A DNA stretch of 64,000 nt. It comes from Effrenium voratum. Its lineage: Eukaryota; Sar; Dinophyceae; Suessiales; Symbiodiniaceae. Shown here in pieces: positions 1 through 12,500 of the stretch (position 1 is its first letter; the number at the start of each line of letters is the position of its first letter). The notes beneath the pieces were generated by a model. The model was not told the DNA's origin, did not search any database, and saw nothing but the letters and a program-made list of their open reading frames with translations. The DNA is taken from positions 883,594-947,593 of the forward strand of contig CAUJNA010001646.1 of assembly GCA_963377175.1 (NCBI GenBank). Direction: 5' to 3'. The position numbers and the translations under genes are program-made.

Positions 1-380
1 ACCTGCCCACAATCAAACCCACAAAGGGGGTAGTACTTCAGCCCCCAACTTGACATTATTTCAGGGGCCCCCGAAAGAAAGTCTTGTTGCCTGGCCCCCT
101 GAAAAATACAACCTGCCCAGTGCAATTGCCTCTTAGCTAGTCAAGTAATTAGACAGCCTAGGTGAGGCTGGCAGTGCTTCATGCTGTGTTGTTAGACTTG
201 GGCCTGCTCCTCAAATCCAAAATTGTCGGCTTTACCAATCCAGTGTTTTCTTACATGTCTCTTGTTTAAAACCTGCAAACAATCAAACCCACAAAAGGTG
301 TTGTACTTCATCCCCCAACTTCACATTATTTCAGCGGCCCCCGAAATAAAGTCTTGTTGCCTGGCCCCCCCAAGAAACAC
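1..380 (+). repeat. dispersed direct repeat pair (1-110 and 271-380)
   Basis: Two copies of a segment of about 110 bp, starting with acctgc and containing caatcaaacccacaaa and aagtcttgttgcctggcccc, lie 270 bp apart and differ at about a dozen positions. The second copy runs directly into the 84-bp satellite. No coding signal was seen between them. Confidence 0.7.
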
Positions 381-1125
381 AAAAGGAAGCTCCAGCAATA
401 CTAAATCAAATGGAAACTCAAGTCTACCAATACTAAATCAAATGGAAACTCAATTCCAAATCTCGAAAGGAAGCTCCAGCAATACTAAATCAAATGGAAA
501 CTCAAGTCTACCAATACTAAACCAAATGGAAACTCAGTTCCAAATCTCAAAAGGAAGCTCCAGCAATACTAAATCAAATGGAAACTCAAGTTACCAATAC
601 TAGTTCAAATGGAAACTCAATTCCAAATCTCGAAAGGAAGCTCCAGCAATACTAAATCAAATGGAAACTCAAGTCTACCAATACTAAACCAAATGGAAAC
701 TCAGTTCCAAATCTCAAAAGGAAGCTCCAGCAATACTAAATCAAATGGAAACTCAAGTCTACCAATACTAAACCAAATGGAAACTCAGTTCCAAATCTCA
801 AAAGGAAGCTCCAGCAATACTAAATCAAATGGAAACTCAAGTCTACCAATACTAAATCAAATGGAAACTCAATTCCAAATCTCGAAAGGAAGCTCCAGCA
901 ATACTAAATCAAATGGAAACTCAAGTCTACCAATACTAAACCAAATGGAAACTCAATTCCAAATCTCAAAAGGAAGCTCCAGCAATACTAAATCAAATGG
1001 AAACTCAAGTTACCAATACTAAACCAAATGGAAACTCAGTTCCAAATCTCGAAAGGAAGCTCCAGCAATACTAAATCAAATGGAAACTCAAGTCTACCAA
1101 TACTAATTCAAATGGAAACTCACTT
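381..1125 (+). repeat. 84-bp satellite, about nine units
   Basis: The motif ggaagctccagc recurs at 385, 469, 553, 636, 720, 804, 888, 972 and 1055, so the period is 84 bp with two 83-bp units caused by one missing base. Each unit holds two copies of actaaatcaaatggaaactca. Because 84 is 28 codons, open frames of 126 and 137 codons appear, but the single-base deletions break them. They are read here as by-products of the repeat, not genes. Confidence 0.9.
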
Positions 1126-1437
1126 CACCTGGATCTCAAGATACTAGTCTAGATACCCCCATCGTTGAGGGTGGGGGGGTCCCCCTTTACTAATCCCATT
1201 TGGACATTACACAAGTCGCTGCTCATCTCAATGACAACGCAAAAGCGCGTACGTCGCACAGCACCACTTGTTGTGTGACCTTATGGGTTCTGACTTGAAT
1301 GGCATCCTTCCGGCCAACAAAAAGCAACAAACACATCCGCTCTGTCGGTGCAAGCGCTGGGGATCCCGCAGATTTCATGTGGCACGGGCCCCGGTCCCAC
1401 GCGGCGAGCGCGCGCATTTTGCGCGCGCCTTTGGGAG
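1126..1437. other. non-repetitive stretch without recognised gene
   Basis: GC-rich towards the right end, with a gcgcgcg palindrome near 1408-1428. Overlapping frames are open on both strands, but none carries a recognisable motif before the exon that starts at 1438. Confidence 0.4.
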
Positions 1438-1481
1438 GCCCTGGGGGAGTCCATCATCCAAGTCACGCTGCAGCTCAGCGA
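1438..1481 (+). CDS. module 1, part B exon
   Basis: Reads ALGESIIQVTLQLSE after the acceptor tgggag. The intron begins gccgggc, and the next exon at 2416 begins with the same seven bases. Joined, they give LQLSEPGTVWCQVAD, the standard B-C junction of the module. Confidence 0.6.
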
Positions 1482-4400
1482 GCCGGGCCCTCGATCGAAA
1501 TCGAAATCGAAATCGCGGCAAAAGGAGGTCCTTCCGGTTGCGTCTTTTTGTTTTTTTTGTATCTATATGCACTTTACCCCCCACAACCAGCAATAGTGAC
1601 TGAAAAAGGCAGCAACTTGGCTATCTGGCTGGTGGTTTAACCAGTCTGGATCCTTAGCTTGTTTTCGAGGATTTTTGGATGGTTTGGTGGTGGGGGTTCC
1701 GCAAATTTTGCCCACTGAAAGTTATGTTTTTAGCAAGGGGATCTGAAGACAGCCCAGAGTATGGCCCACATTTTGGGAGGTGTCTATGTTCCTGGTCGCA
1801 TGAGTTACTAGACCCTGGCTTCGTGAAAGCAAAGGGAGGTTAATTGAACCAAAGGTGTTGGAACAAATTCAGGTTTCAGACATCTAATTGGGGGGTTGGC
1901 CCAATCCTGTTTGCAAGTGAACCAAACAAAAGGAACGGCCCCTTCCGGGTGTGTGTGCCCAAAGAGCAGGCCTCCTGGGTCTGAACGCATGCCAACGAGA
2001 AACCCACCATAGCCCCCACAAATGCTCCGGTTCCTTTTTTTTTGGTTTTGCCAGATGCGAATTGGTTGGATTGGGACCCAAACCCAGGGGTCTCGCAAGG
2101 AGTGGCCGTTTACAACTGCACTTTGTAAAAACAAGCTCGCGAATGGAAAAAAAAAGGGTTCCGATACGCTGTAGACATTGGTCCATATTTCACAAACATC
2201 AACTCATCGGTTTTGAGTTTCATAGGAATTGGCCTCTTCCAGAGCTCCTGAAGTGCCATATGGGTATGGGTCAAAATTAAAGCACAAGACCGCAGGTTTT
2301 AGTCCTTGGTTCCATTTACTGGGGTTCCAAAATGGATACCCATTTTTGACCCACAGCCGTATTTTTCTCTGGAGACGTGGTGCACGTCACTTGCCCCCAC
2401 CTCTTTTGAGCCGAGGCCGGGCACTGTGTGGTGCCAGGTGGCCGATCAGGCCGGGTTCCAGCCATGTTGCGCAGAATGGGATTCGGATCTCCCTTTTGGT
2501 TGACATCCCAAGGGAAACCGAAAGGAAATTGAAACAAAACCCCTACGTGCCATGGCCAAAATGCCGGTTCCTTTCCTTGAGGTTGGTAGGATTTTGGGTG
2601 AGGATTCGGGATTCAAACCATGGCCCTGATCGTGAGGTACCAGGTCGGGTGTGCCTTCTGGATGCGTTTGTTCTTTGAGGTAATACCAACCCCTGGTTTG
2701 AAGCTTTGACACCCAAGAGAAAGCTTTGCTACCCGCCTCTCTGGCTGCCTCACTGCGAGTAATGAGGCTTGGAGACCCCATGTATAGCGAAAGTGTGGAG
2801 GCCCAGTATGGAGCATGTTTTTCTGTGGTGAGGCTACAATGAGGGCCTTGCATGTGTGTCACTAAACACCTCTCCAAATCAGCACAGTTGCTGGTGTCAC
2901 AGAAGAGGCCCCAATCGGACGCATACGTGTGGTCATCAATGGAGCCCAAACACTTGTGATTTTGGGAGGTGAAACCATGAAACTCACGAGCTAACACCGA
3001 GAATGAGAGGGTTGAACTCTATAAATTTAGAGTTGAGCAGCTTGCAGGTACAAGCTTCTTGCATGTTAGCCTTGTAGTGGTTAGATTCGAAGTTGAACAT
3101 TCACAAAGCGTCAGGTGCTTCCACAAGTTTAGCCCTCATAAACTCCTGCACCACTTGTTCATCCATCCCGACAGGGGCATATTGTCCATTCGCAACTCGT
3201 TTTGAGCGCCGCCAACTCGGCGCCAGCTTTCGCCAGGATGCCTCCGCGTTCGCGGGGCGCTACTGCCAGAACAGCGCCATCGACTGGCTGTCCCTCGGGC
3301 TGTGTTTTGTGAGCAGTGCAAAAGCCAATTGGTGTCGTTTGTTGAGGTTTGTTTGCCGTTGTTTGGAGCAAGCAGGAGCTATGGGCCACTTGGAAAGGGT
3401 TTTGAGGGTGGAATTAGCTTCTTTTGGCTTACACGGAAATCAGCCGGAAAAAACGAGATCCATGTTGGTTGTCCAAGCTTAAACACGACACACCCACTGC
3501 GAGGGGGGACACAAGGTTTGTGGCGCCTGCGGAGGGCTGTTAATCAATTTAGGATGTCTTTAACCACTGGAATTTAGAGGGATTTAGACTTGGCGGTTCC
3601 CTGCGAATCGTCCGGTTCCTTAGGTTTTTAGCGGTTTTTGGTGGGCTTTGTGGTTGGGTGTCCATTTAACCCACCAAAAGTGATGTGATTGATTTATCCT
3701 GAACGCTGAAAGGAATCATCCAGAGGATTTTGTTTGCAGGATGTGGCTGTGGGTTAAAACCAATAGCGTTTTGGGGTAGGTGCACCACCCATTTTAGTCT
3801 ATATATTTTAGCGGGGATCGGGATGTTCACCGGGGGTACGGGATTTTGACCCATGGCCATGTCACTGTGGACCCATTTTGGGGTGACGCCATTTTGGTGT
3901 CCCCCGTGAGTGAGGACGAGCTCGGACCCCTGCTACTACGAGACCTGGATTCAAGGCGCGCGTTTGTTTTTTTCCAAGTTGGGCGAAAGTTCATGCTCGG
4001 AACCTATAGCCACCGTGGTTGGGGTTGCTCTGGATGGTCATGGATCCGTTTCTTTAAGGGAGTTTAGACAAAGACAAGGATTCATGGCAATAGAAAAAAG
4101 CGGCTTTAGGGCTTCCTTCTGTGATACCAAGAAAATGCCCTTGAAAGTGAGAAAGTAGTCTTGGGGATATCCGACTTTGGTATCACAGAAAAGGGTGATT
4201 TTCCGCGACCATGGGTTGAAGCAGATGGCAGAATCTCCCATGTTGGTCGAGGTCCCCTGCAACTTCCCGAGACCGCACCATCCATTTTCACAGTATAATG
4301 AGAAGCGGATTGCACGGCACGACAGGACGTGAGGAGCCGTATGTGCATCAGCAATCAAATGCGGTGGAAGAGGCTCTTTAGCTCTTGGTCGCCCAGGATA

Positions 4401-7400
4401 TCAAAGATTTTCATAGATCTCACATGCGTGTGTTTTGTGATTGAGCTGTTTCGTGGTAAAGGAAAACCAATGGGAACGCCGACATCCATTTTGTGGGGTC
4501 CAACCTTACGCATGACACACCCATTTAGATCCCCCAGTGCCCTTTTACCGTTTCTTTTTTGGGGGAGGGTTCCCGTACTCAAATTGACTACAGGAAAAAA
4601 TCGGGCACCCTTATCTTCACCTCTGTACTGGAGGACCTAGCCATCGGCTGAAGCGAGTCGAAAGGAGTTGATCGCGGCACGGCGGACTCCACTCGCTTCA
4701 TGGCGGAGGTCCACACGCCTTACCAGGCGGAGGGCTTCGATTTTTGTTCTCCGACGCCTGGAGACGGCAAAAAACGGGGGGGGGGGGGGGGGGGGCAAAG
4801 AAGCAGGAACAAAAAGAAGCGTCTTTCCTTGATTTGTGGCTTGAGGTGGCTGGTTCTCAGGGTGGCCCAGGGAGTCCAGGGAAGGCTCGGCCCAGTTCTC
4901 GAAAGGCTTGCCACCGAAATGTCCGGCTCCTTCGCAGATGGTCCCCATGAACTTTTAACATTCAAAACGGGGAGAAGGGCTTACCACCGGCTAGCCGCCT
5001 AGTGTTGCCAGTTTCGGCTGGTCTTGCCCATCCTTGCGAACTTATTGTCAGGTTCCAAGTCAATTTGTGGTTGGAGTTGGTTTCGGGATTTGAACCCCCG
5101 TTTACTGTTCAAACCAACGTAGACTTCAGCCATGGGTTTGAGTCTTGGAACTTATAGCTTTTGTTGAATGACAACCCAATGACTCTGGTCATGACTCTGG
5201 TCAGTGGAACTGTGACATCCTGGCTATCAAAGCCGGTCTTGGGAAGGTACCACCTAACCTTCAAACCGCCAGTCAAGGGCAAGCTGATATTGGACAAGTT
5301 CGACATTTTAGCTGTCGGACGTGCTCATGCGGTGGCCAGCTTCACCGTTTTTGTGGACAGCCCAACGATTGACTGCCGATATCGCCCGGAAAAGGGACGA
5401 CGGGAATTTCTTCCGATTGGGAACCCTGTCGTTGGTTCATGTTCAGAACAATAAGCATGAAGGTAAGCAGGTGACACAACCTTTGTGCTACGATGTCAAC
5501 TTGATAGAAGTTGAACCGGACTGCTCCCTTTCACCCACCAGACGAAGTCTTTCCCTTTTTGTCACTTCTTGCCCAGGCTTTGTTTTTGTGGAAGTTCCGT
5601 TTCACCCACCAACACATTGTTTTTGCTAGGGTTCGAAGTTTGGAAGAGTATTTGTGCAGGTGCCCAAATGTAGGGCATCCCCCTATGGCAAGCCAAGTCA
5701 TTGTTTGCCCCCTGCCAGGACTTCGATATTGACATGACTCGCATCGAAAAGATCACGGCTACAGTGGTCATGACCCCAGACCGCGCGTGCGCGTGTGTCT
5801 GTGTGAGAGAGAGTTTGTTTCGAAATCGAGGTCATCCAATGTGTGTGTGTGTGTGTGCGCGCGCTTGAAAGTGAAACAAATCATGAGAATGTGACATATT
5901 GTTTCGGGCAGCAGGTTTTGCTCAGGGCCAGGTAGTTTCAGTGGCTGTGTTGAATGCTGTGCAGCAAACGCACGGCCCCTACCAATGGGACAATTGAATC
6001 ACAGGCGAGAAGGAACAAAGGATGATTCCTAGTTGCATCCAGCATGGGATGGGTGGGACCCATCATTTTGCGGCGGCTTGAAAAGTGGATCCCAATAAAG
6101 GTGAGCATTTTGCTGAATGCAGCGCTAAAGAGTCACTGGATCTCCCAAGTTCACAAGGTTTTCCTGCAGAATGTAGTGCAGCTTGGACTGATGTGAGTCA
6201 GAGCAGGTCCCGGTTACCACTATAGCTGGCAACCAGTTGTATTGCTCTTTAGATAAGAATCGGGTAGACGCGGTTAGAGTGGTAGTTGCCCTGGGTGGCA
6301 TGGAAACCGGAATGACAGCGTGCAAGGCGACGGCGGTGTCAAGAGATCGCAGGCGACGCTCAAGTATTGGCCAGGATAATCTACTAGGAATCTGGGGGTT
6401 GGGTTCTGACAACCATGTCTAGAGATTGTCCTGTAACGCGAAACTTTGCAGCCCCCATAAATGCTGGCTTCTTTGTCATTAGTTTCCCTCCATCTAAGCA
6501 GGCTGCCGGAATCACACAGGAATATCGCCTCGGAAGCTGTGAATGTATTGTTTCAAACTCCATTTTGAATCGTCCGCACACAAACATGGAGTTGTGTTTG
6601 CTACCATAACATTGCAATTTTGTTATTTAATGCCCATATGTCCCTGATTCAACTCTACACCCTTGCGTTTGGAAGGGTATCAGCCTAGAAGTCGCTTCGG
6701 ACGGCCATCTGTTTAGCCTGTTGCTGGAACAGGTTTCCGGCCTGCGACCAGTTTGACCGTCACATTTTCTCCGGAGACCACGCCATCTCAGCTTGGGACC
6801 ATAAACCTAATAACCCCCAAATTAGGAGGGGCTACACCAAGTTAAATCCGACCTAGATGGGTTCTCAAAATAGGGGACCCCTTTTCGAGAGGTTTTAAAC
6901 AATTTTCAGGAAAACACCCAGTCATATGACTATGGTTTTTCACCATACCGGGTAAACCTTTTATCAGCAAGCCATTCTTTGGCCAAGTTAACACCGGCGC
7001 GCTTTCAGCGGTCCGCCCCTCAAATCGACGTTCCAAGGCTGGAGAGGCCATGGTGGGAAAGTGCGGCGCCCCGGTCATACGCTCGCTGAATGGACAGGGA
7101 ACCTCCAACAATATGGCTTGCACTTGCTGAAATGAGTATCTTTTATTTTCCCTTGTTGGTTGTTGAAGGGAATTTATCACTACTGAACATATGTTCATTT
7201 CTTCCGGGGGGCTTCAGCAAATGGAAGATTAGGAATGAGCCTAGAGATGCCCGGAAAGGACAGGGGATGGTTCATAGTGGCCATTCCCTGATTTCCTGCC
7301 TACCACACTTGGTGTTTAAAGCCAACCAATGCTTGAAGTTCGCCCCAAACTAGAATCACAACTTTCGAGGTGCCAAGATTCACGTTCTGTGGATTCCGCT

Positions 7401-9482
7401 AATTGTCCATTTTTTTGTTGCCTGGTGGCTGCCCACATTGGTCAACCCCAACAGTGTTCGCTTGAACAACTGGACAATTGGGTTCAGTGGCTGCCTCTGG
7501 AGCGCAAGCCGGCCGCGACTCAGTTACTTCTACTACGTGTGGTGCTTCGCGCAGGACGATTGGGTGAATCAGGCAGGACTCGATTTCTGGCAGATGTGCT
7601 GGGTTGAGTTTCAGCTTGCAGCCTTCATGTTCAAGCTGAGAGGGGGATATTTGGTGGGATTCGTCGTTGGCCTTTTCCGGATGCATAGCGCTTTTTGATG
7701 GGGTTGGAATCTATTGAACGTTCCATGGACAAACAGCAGATGGATATCTCCTGCTGATGAGCTCTAGCAGGCTTATTCAATCATGCTCTTGCGCGTTCTC
7801 ATGACAAAGACGTTCAATATCCTCGCTTCCCCAGTTGCTGGTCCTTGCAGGTCTCGGGAAAGTATGGTTGCAAGTCTTTCGGCACACTGAAGAGCAGCAG
7901 GCAGCTGCCATCCCTTTCTCCCCTCACACTAATCGGATTAAAGAACCAGCCATGGACCCCCTTTGGGGAACGATGAGGATGTTACAACTTGGCAGGTTCC
8001 AGCAACAATGTTCTACCATATGGCTGTGGCTCACAAAACCGGTACCACAATGGAACCCTGGTAAGTGGCAAAACATGGACCGGTTTAATTTGAGCCACAC
8101 CCATATGAGTTACAGTATGAGGTACAACCAGAATCTTCAAATTAGCATGGCGCTGGGCAAGGTTCAGCGACCTCACGCCCATGATGCGGGCTGCTTTGTT
8201 TGGAGATTGGTTCATCAGCTCGGTCAATTCTCATGTGTTGCCCAGATGTTTGAACGTGTCTGAAAATGCTTTGCCCGAATGAGGCACAAATTGTGATGTC
8301 CCAATCCTGGAGTCATACATTTGCACCTGGACACCAAAAGGCAAACCAAGAAATGCTTAATACCCTCCCACCAATCCACATGGAACCTGACAGGGGGGGG
8401 GGTCCTGGAAGATCATGTTCCTTTTCCGGAGTCCGGGTCCCTATCAGGTTCCATGTGAAAAGGGGGAAAAGGGTGAAAAGGGTGGGAGGGTGCCTAATCC
8501 GACCTAGATGGGTTCTCAAAATAGGGGAGCCTCTTGTCGGGAGGTTGTAAACAAATTTGAGGAAACCACCCAGTCAGATGACTGTGGTCTTTTAAATACG
8601 GGTTTGTCTTTTTGTGTTGTGTTGAGTCGCTTCAAAGCGCAGAAGGTGGGACCTTGGCGAATCATACCCCGAAACATACCCCGAATCATACCACGTAAGC
8701 TGCAAGATGCTACTTTTCTTATTCCGTTTGTGTTGTTTACTCACCAGCGCTACCTACTACTGATACTTCTGCTACTACCACCTACCACTACTACTGCTAG
8801 TAGGATTGATGTTACTTCTACTGTTACCACTACTACTACGACGACTACTACTACCACTACCACTAGTACTACGACTACTACTACTACTACTACTTCTGCT
8901 ACTACTACTACTACTCCCACTCCGAATACGACGACTACTACTACTACTACTACTACTCCCACTCCTACTCACCACTAGTAGTAGTAGTACTAGTACTAGT
9001 AGTACTACTACTAGTACTAGTAGTACTACTAGTACTACTAGTGCTACTAGTACTAGTAGTAGTAGCAGTAGTAGTAGTAGTAGTACTACTACTACGACTA
9101 CTACTACTACTACTATTATTGCTACTGCCAAGATGCTGCTACTGCTACGGCTACTACTGCTGCAACACGAAGCATACCCGCGAATCTTGCCGCACTCAAA
9201 CCTTCCTGCCCGGCCACCGCAAACAAATGCAAACCCACATGGGTGTGGCTCATGATCAGATTAAGGAGTCAGGGTTACGCAGGTTTTAGTCTTTGCATTT
9301 GGGGCGCCTACTTTTCACCCACATCCATATTCAAACCGGTGGCAGCCTCCAGGCGCCGTCCCCGGCTCCCTCACCCTCGTTTGTGGCACCCACGCTCCCC
9401 AACAAGGCGCCTTTGGGTTGGGCGAAGGGCGAGGAACCGGAGAAGTTGCTTAGGAGCAGCACCCCCCCCGAAAAGAACAAAA

Positions 9483-9524
<42 letters not shown>

Positions 9525-12500
9525 CTTCGTTTTTTCATGGGTACGCTGTCGAGGTGTGTTTGTGTGTGTGCTTTTTTGTTAACGTGGTCTAGCTGGGGTT
9601 GTCCATGTTGAGACAGACGCAGAAAAGCTGGGTGAAGATAGATTGAACAGTTTCCCCATAGCTAGTTGATTGACAAGCACGCGGCAATCAGGACCTTTCT
9701 ACAAACCCTCTTTGTTTGGTTGTAGCGCCCCCATCTTGGGTTGACATCCCCGTGACTCGCCGAGAAAGGAAGTTCTGCCGTCTACTTTCGCCCCACCGCA
9801 AATGCTGCGGGGTGCTGTGTGCTCACGGAAAAAGCACACCGGTGATTTGGACATCAGGTCAGAGTGTTGCCCCGGAAGAAAGGAACTCAACCAACAAACA
9901 GGGAATTCCCACAACAGAACACAAACGTGCCTGAGTCAAATGACCACACTGCTGGTGTGTTCCTGAGAAACTGTCAGTGTCGTATGTAAAGCCTGACGTT
10001 GAGAAAGCCATTGTTGCGCTTCGCGCCACTTGAAGTCGGTAACTTTTTTGCTGTCAGCCCAAGACACGAGGAAGGCCGACATTACCATACCTGAAATGCT
10101 TTTCCACGTCTGCGCATCAAGATCTGAACACAAGCTATGCATGTGTGGCCGTGTATCCCCAACCAGGATCGCAAATCATTTTCTTGCAGACATGTGACCC
10201 TGTCAGTAATTGGCTCTGCAAGTGCCGCGGGCCTTTTTCTAGATGGCACGCTGGGTCTCTAAAGAGGAGACGCAGCGCCAAACCTTGGGCCCATATTGGA
10301 TAAAGCCCTGGCTTGACCAGTCACATGGCTTTGTGGGTCAAACGAAGATTCAGTTTCCGTGAAACGGGCTGACGTTTGACGATGGGTGCCAACTTTACGT
10401 GGGGACTGTTTTGACTTGTCAAATCAGCAAAGGAACATTTTTGGTCTGAAAGGGAAGCCCAAACCAGCAAGTATCCATCTGCAACAAACGGATTGTTGGT
10501 TGCGATCCATAGCTTCCATTTGCGGAAGAGAATATGTGTGATTTTCCCCTGTTGGTTTTAAAATTCGACGCTATCACTACTGGATACCTTTTCTCATCTT
10601 TTCCAGTGGGCTTAAGCAAGTGGAAGATGGGGAATGAGCCTAGACGCCTTGAAAGGAAAGGGGATGCTTCACAGTGGAAGAAGGTTGCGATCCATAGGGA
10701 CCATATGTTATTTTCCAATGTTGGTATTAAAGGGAATCCATCACTACTGGACATATGTTCCTTTTTCTCCACTGGACTTAGACAAATGCAAGATAGGGAA
10801 GCCCCGCCTGAAACCGATTTGTGTATGGGTCAAAATCAAACCACCAGGAATCGGACCACAGGCTTTTAGTTGTTGGTTCCATGTCCCAGGGTTCTAGCTT
10901 GGGCCTTTATCCCATTTTTGAGCCACACCCAAAGTGACTGGGAAGGTTTCCTTTCAGCACTGGGAAGTTTGGAGGAGGATGCCACCCGTTTTCACTGGAC
11001 GTGGGTCAAGAATAGGTACCCTAAATGGAGCCCTGGTAAATGGAACCAAGGACTAAAACCTGCGGGCCATTTCCTGGTGGATGAATTTTGACCCATACCC
11101 ACATGACAAACCCTGCCGCCCCACTAAAAATTGTCTTCCCAAAAAAGGGTTCCCTTTTTTCCAGGGTCACGGAACAACTGAGAAAGGCAAGATAGGGAAG
11201 CCACGCCTGAAACCGATTTTCTCACCTCGGCTCTCTATCTCATCAGGTGGACCAAGCGCACATGACGGCGGTGAACCTGGCCATCGGGCAGGCGGCTTGC
11301 GCTTGCGACGCGAGAGACGTGAGGTGAGGTCCCGCCCTCCCCGTGTTTTGGTCCAAGAAACGCGCGGAAAACCAAAGGAAACCCCCAAAACAATGTGAAG
11401 GGTTCTCTCCAAACCAGACTTTTGAGTTGTATGTTTCTGAATGTTTTGCCGTTTCTTATGATGCTTTTCGAGGGTGTTGTGGTGTTTTCGGCTTTCCCAG
11501 CGTCATTCTATGCTTAAATGTGCCTGTTCGCCAGTATTTTCGAATCGCTACCTGAGTTTGTGTGCTCTCTTTTGTTTTTTCCGCTCCTCTCTCTCTCTCT
11601 CTCTCCGACAGGTGACAGGACTTTGTGGTGCGTGTTGGCTTGCCAACAGAACAGCAAGTGCAAGCCCAATGACCATCACCCGCAGCATTAGCTGAAGCAG
11701 CAACCCCCAACCGGTTTGACACTCAACCAGGGCCACTGCTTTGAGCGACAAGCTGAATATGCCTGTTGTCTTTTGGGGAGCCTATAGGTCAAATCAGGCA
11801 CGCCCAGTTGGCATTCCTTGGCAGATGCGATCACATTGGGGGGATTTGTGAATATGGGGAAAGCCACAAAAGCGTGGCCTCAAAGAGGGACCTAAAATAA
11901 GAAGTTCTACAATGTACTGATGTCCAAAATGATTTTTTGTCTCTTAGTTCTACTTCACTTTTACAGCACCCCAAAGAGGGAAGTGTACCCTCCCACAAAA
12001 ATCCGAGCCGATGGATGGCTGTGTCAGGTCACCACTCTGGATCAGACATCGCCGGTCTTCACGGGCTCTCCAGTCAGCAGGGCGCATAGTGAGCCAAGGG
12101 GCGGCGTTGGCCGCTTCCTTCGAGTCCATGATTGGAGGGTAGAAAGTCCATGTTTCCCCCCCTTTTTTTAATTCGAGGGAGGGTAGAAAATCCATTTTCT
12201 CATTTGTCCTTGCAAGAAACCCTGAGATGGAGTTCTCCTGGCCTGTTTACCCGGCCGTCAGGCAGGCGTGCCACTCTTTGGGGAAGCGAACACTCTGGCA
12301 TGTGGCGTCATGCTGGCAGGTGCGAATACATCCTTGGCCTGAAAGGATGAAACCTTACTTCACATTGTACATGGTTGGCTGGTCCAATATGTTTGGTCTG
12401 CTACTTGCCGCAGTTTCTGAAAGGGCTGCACAACCTGGCTGAAAGCCAAAGTGCAATTGGTGTGTCGATGTGACCGCTGCCACCTCTTGTTTTGCACCGA

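Noticed and set aside
223..1022. Open frames of 126 and 137 codons
   Set aside because: They consist of the 84-bp satellite and are broken by one-base deletions.
5161..5454. 97-codon frame with a filamin-like pattern (LGRYHLTFKPPVKGKLIL)
   Set aside because: It lies inside an intron of the modular gene, has no splice context or relative in the window, and the similarity is too weak.
6125..6412. Reverse frame of 95 codons
   Set aside because: No domain, no neighbour exons, opposite strand to every recognised gene.
8806..9255. Long Leu/Ser/Thr/Val frames
   Set aside because: Products of the trinucleotide array.
9348..9425. Pro-rich segment after ctccag as a part A exon
   Set aside because: APSPAPSPSF lacks the TLD.TPP start and no in-phase partner was found.
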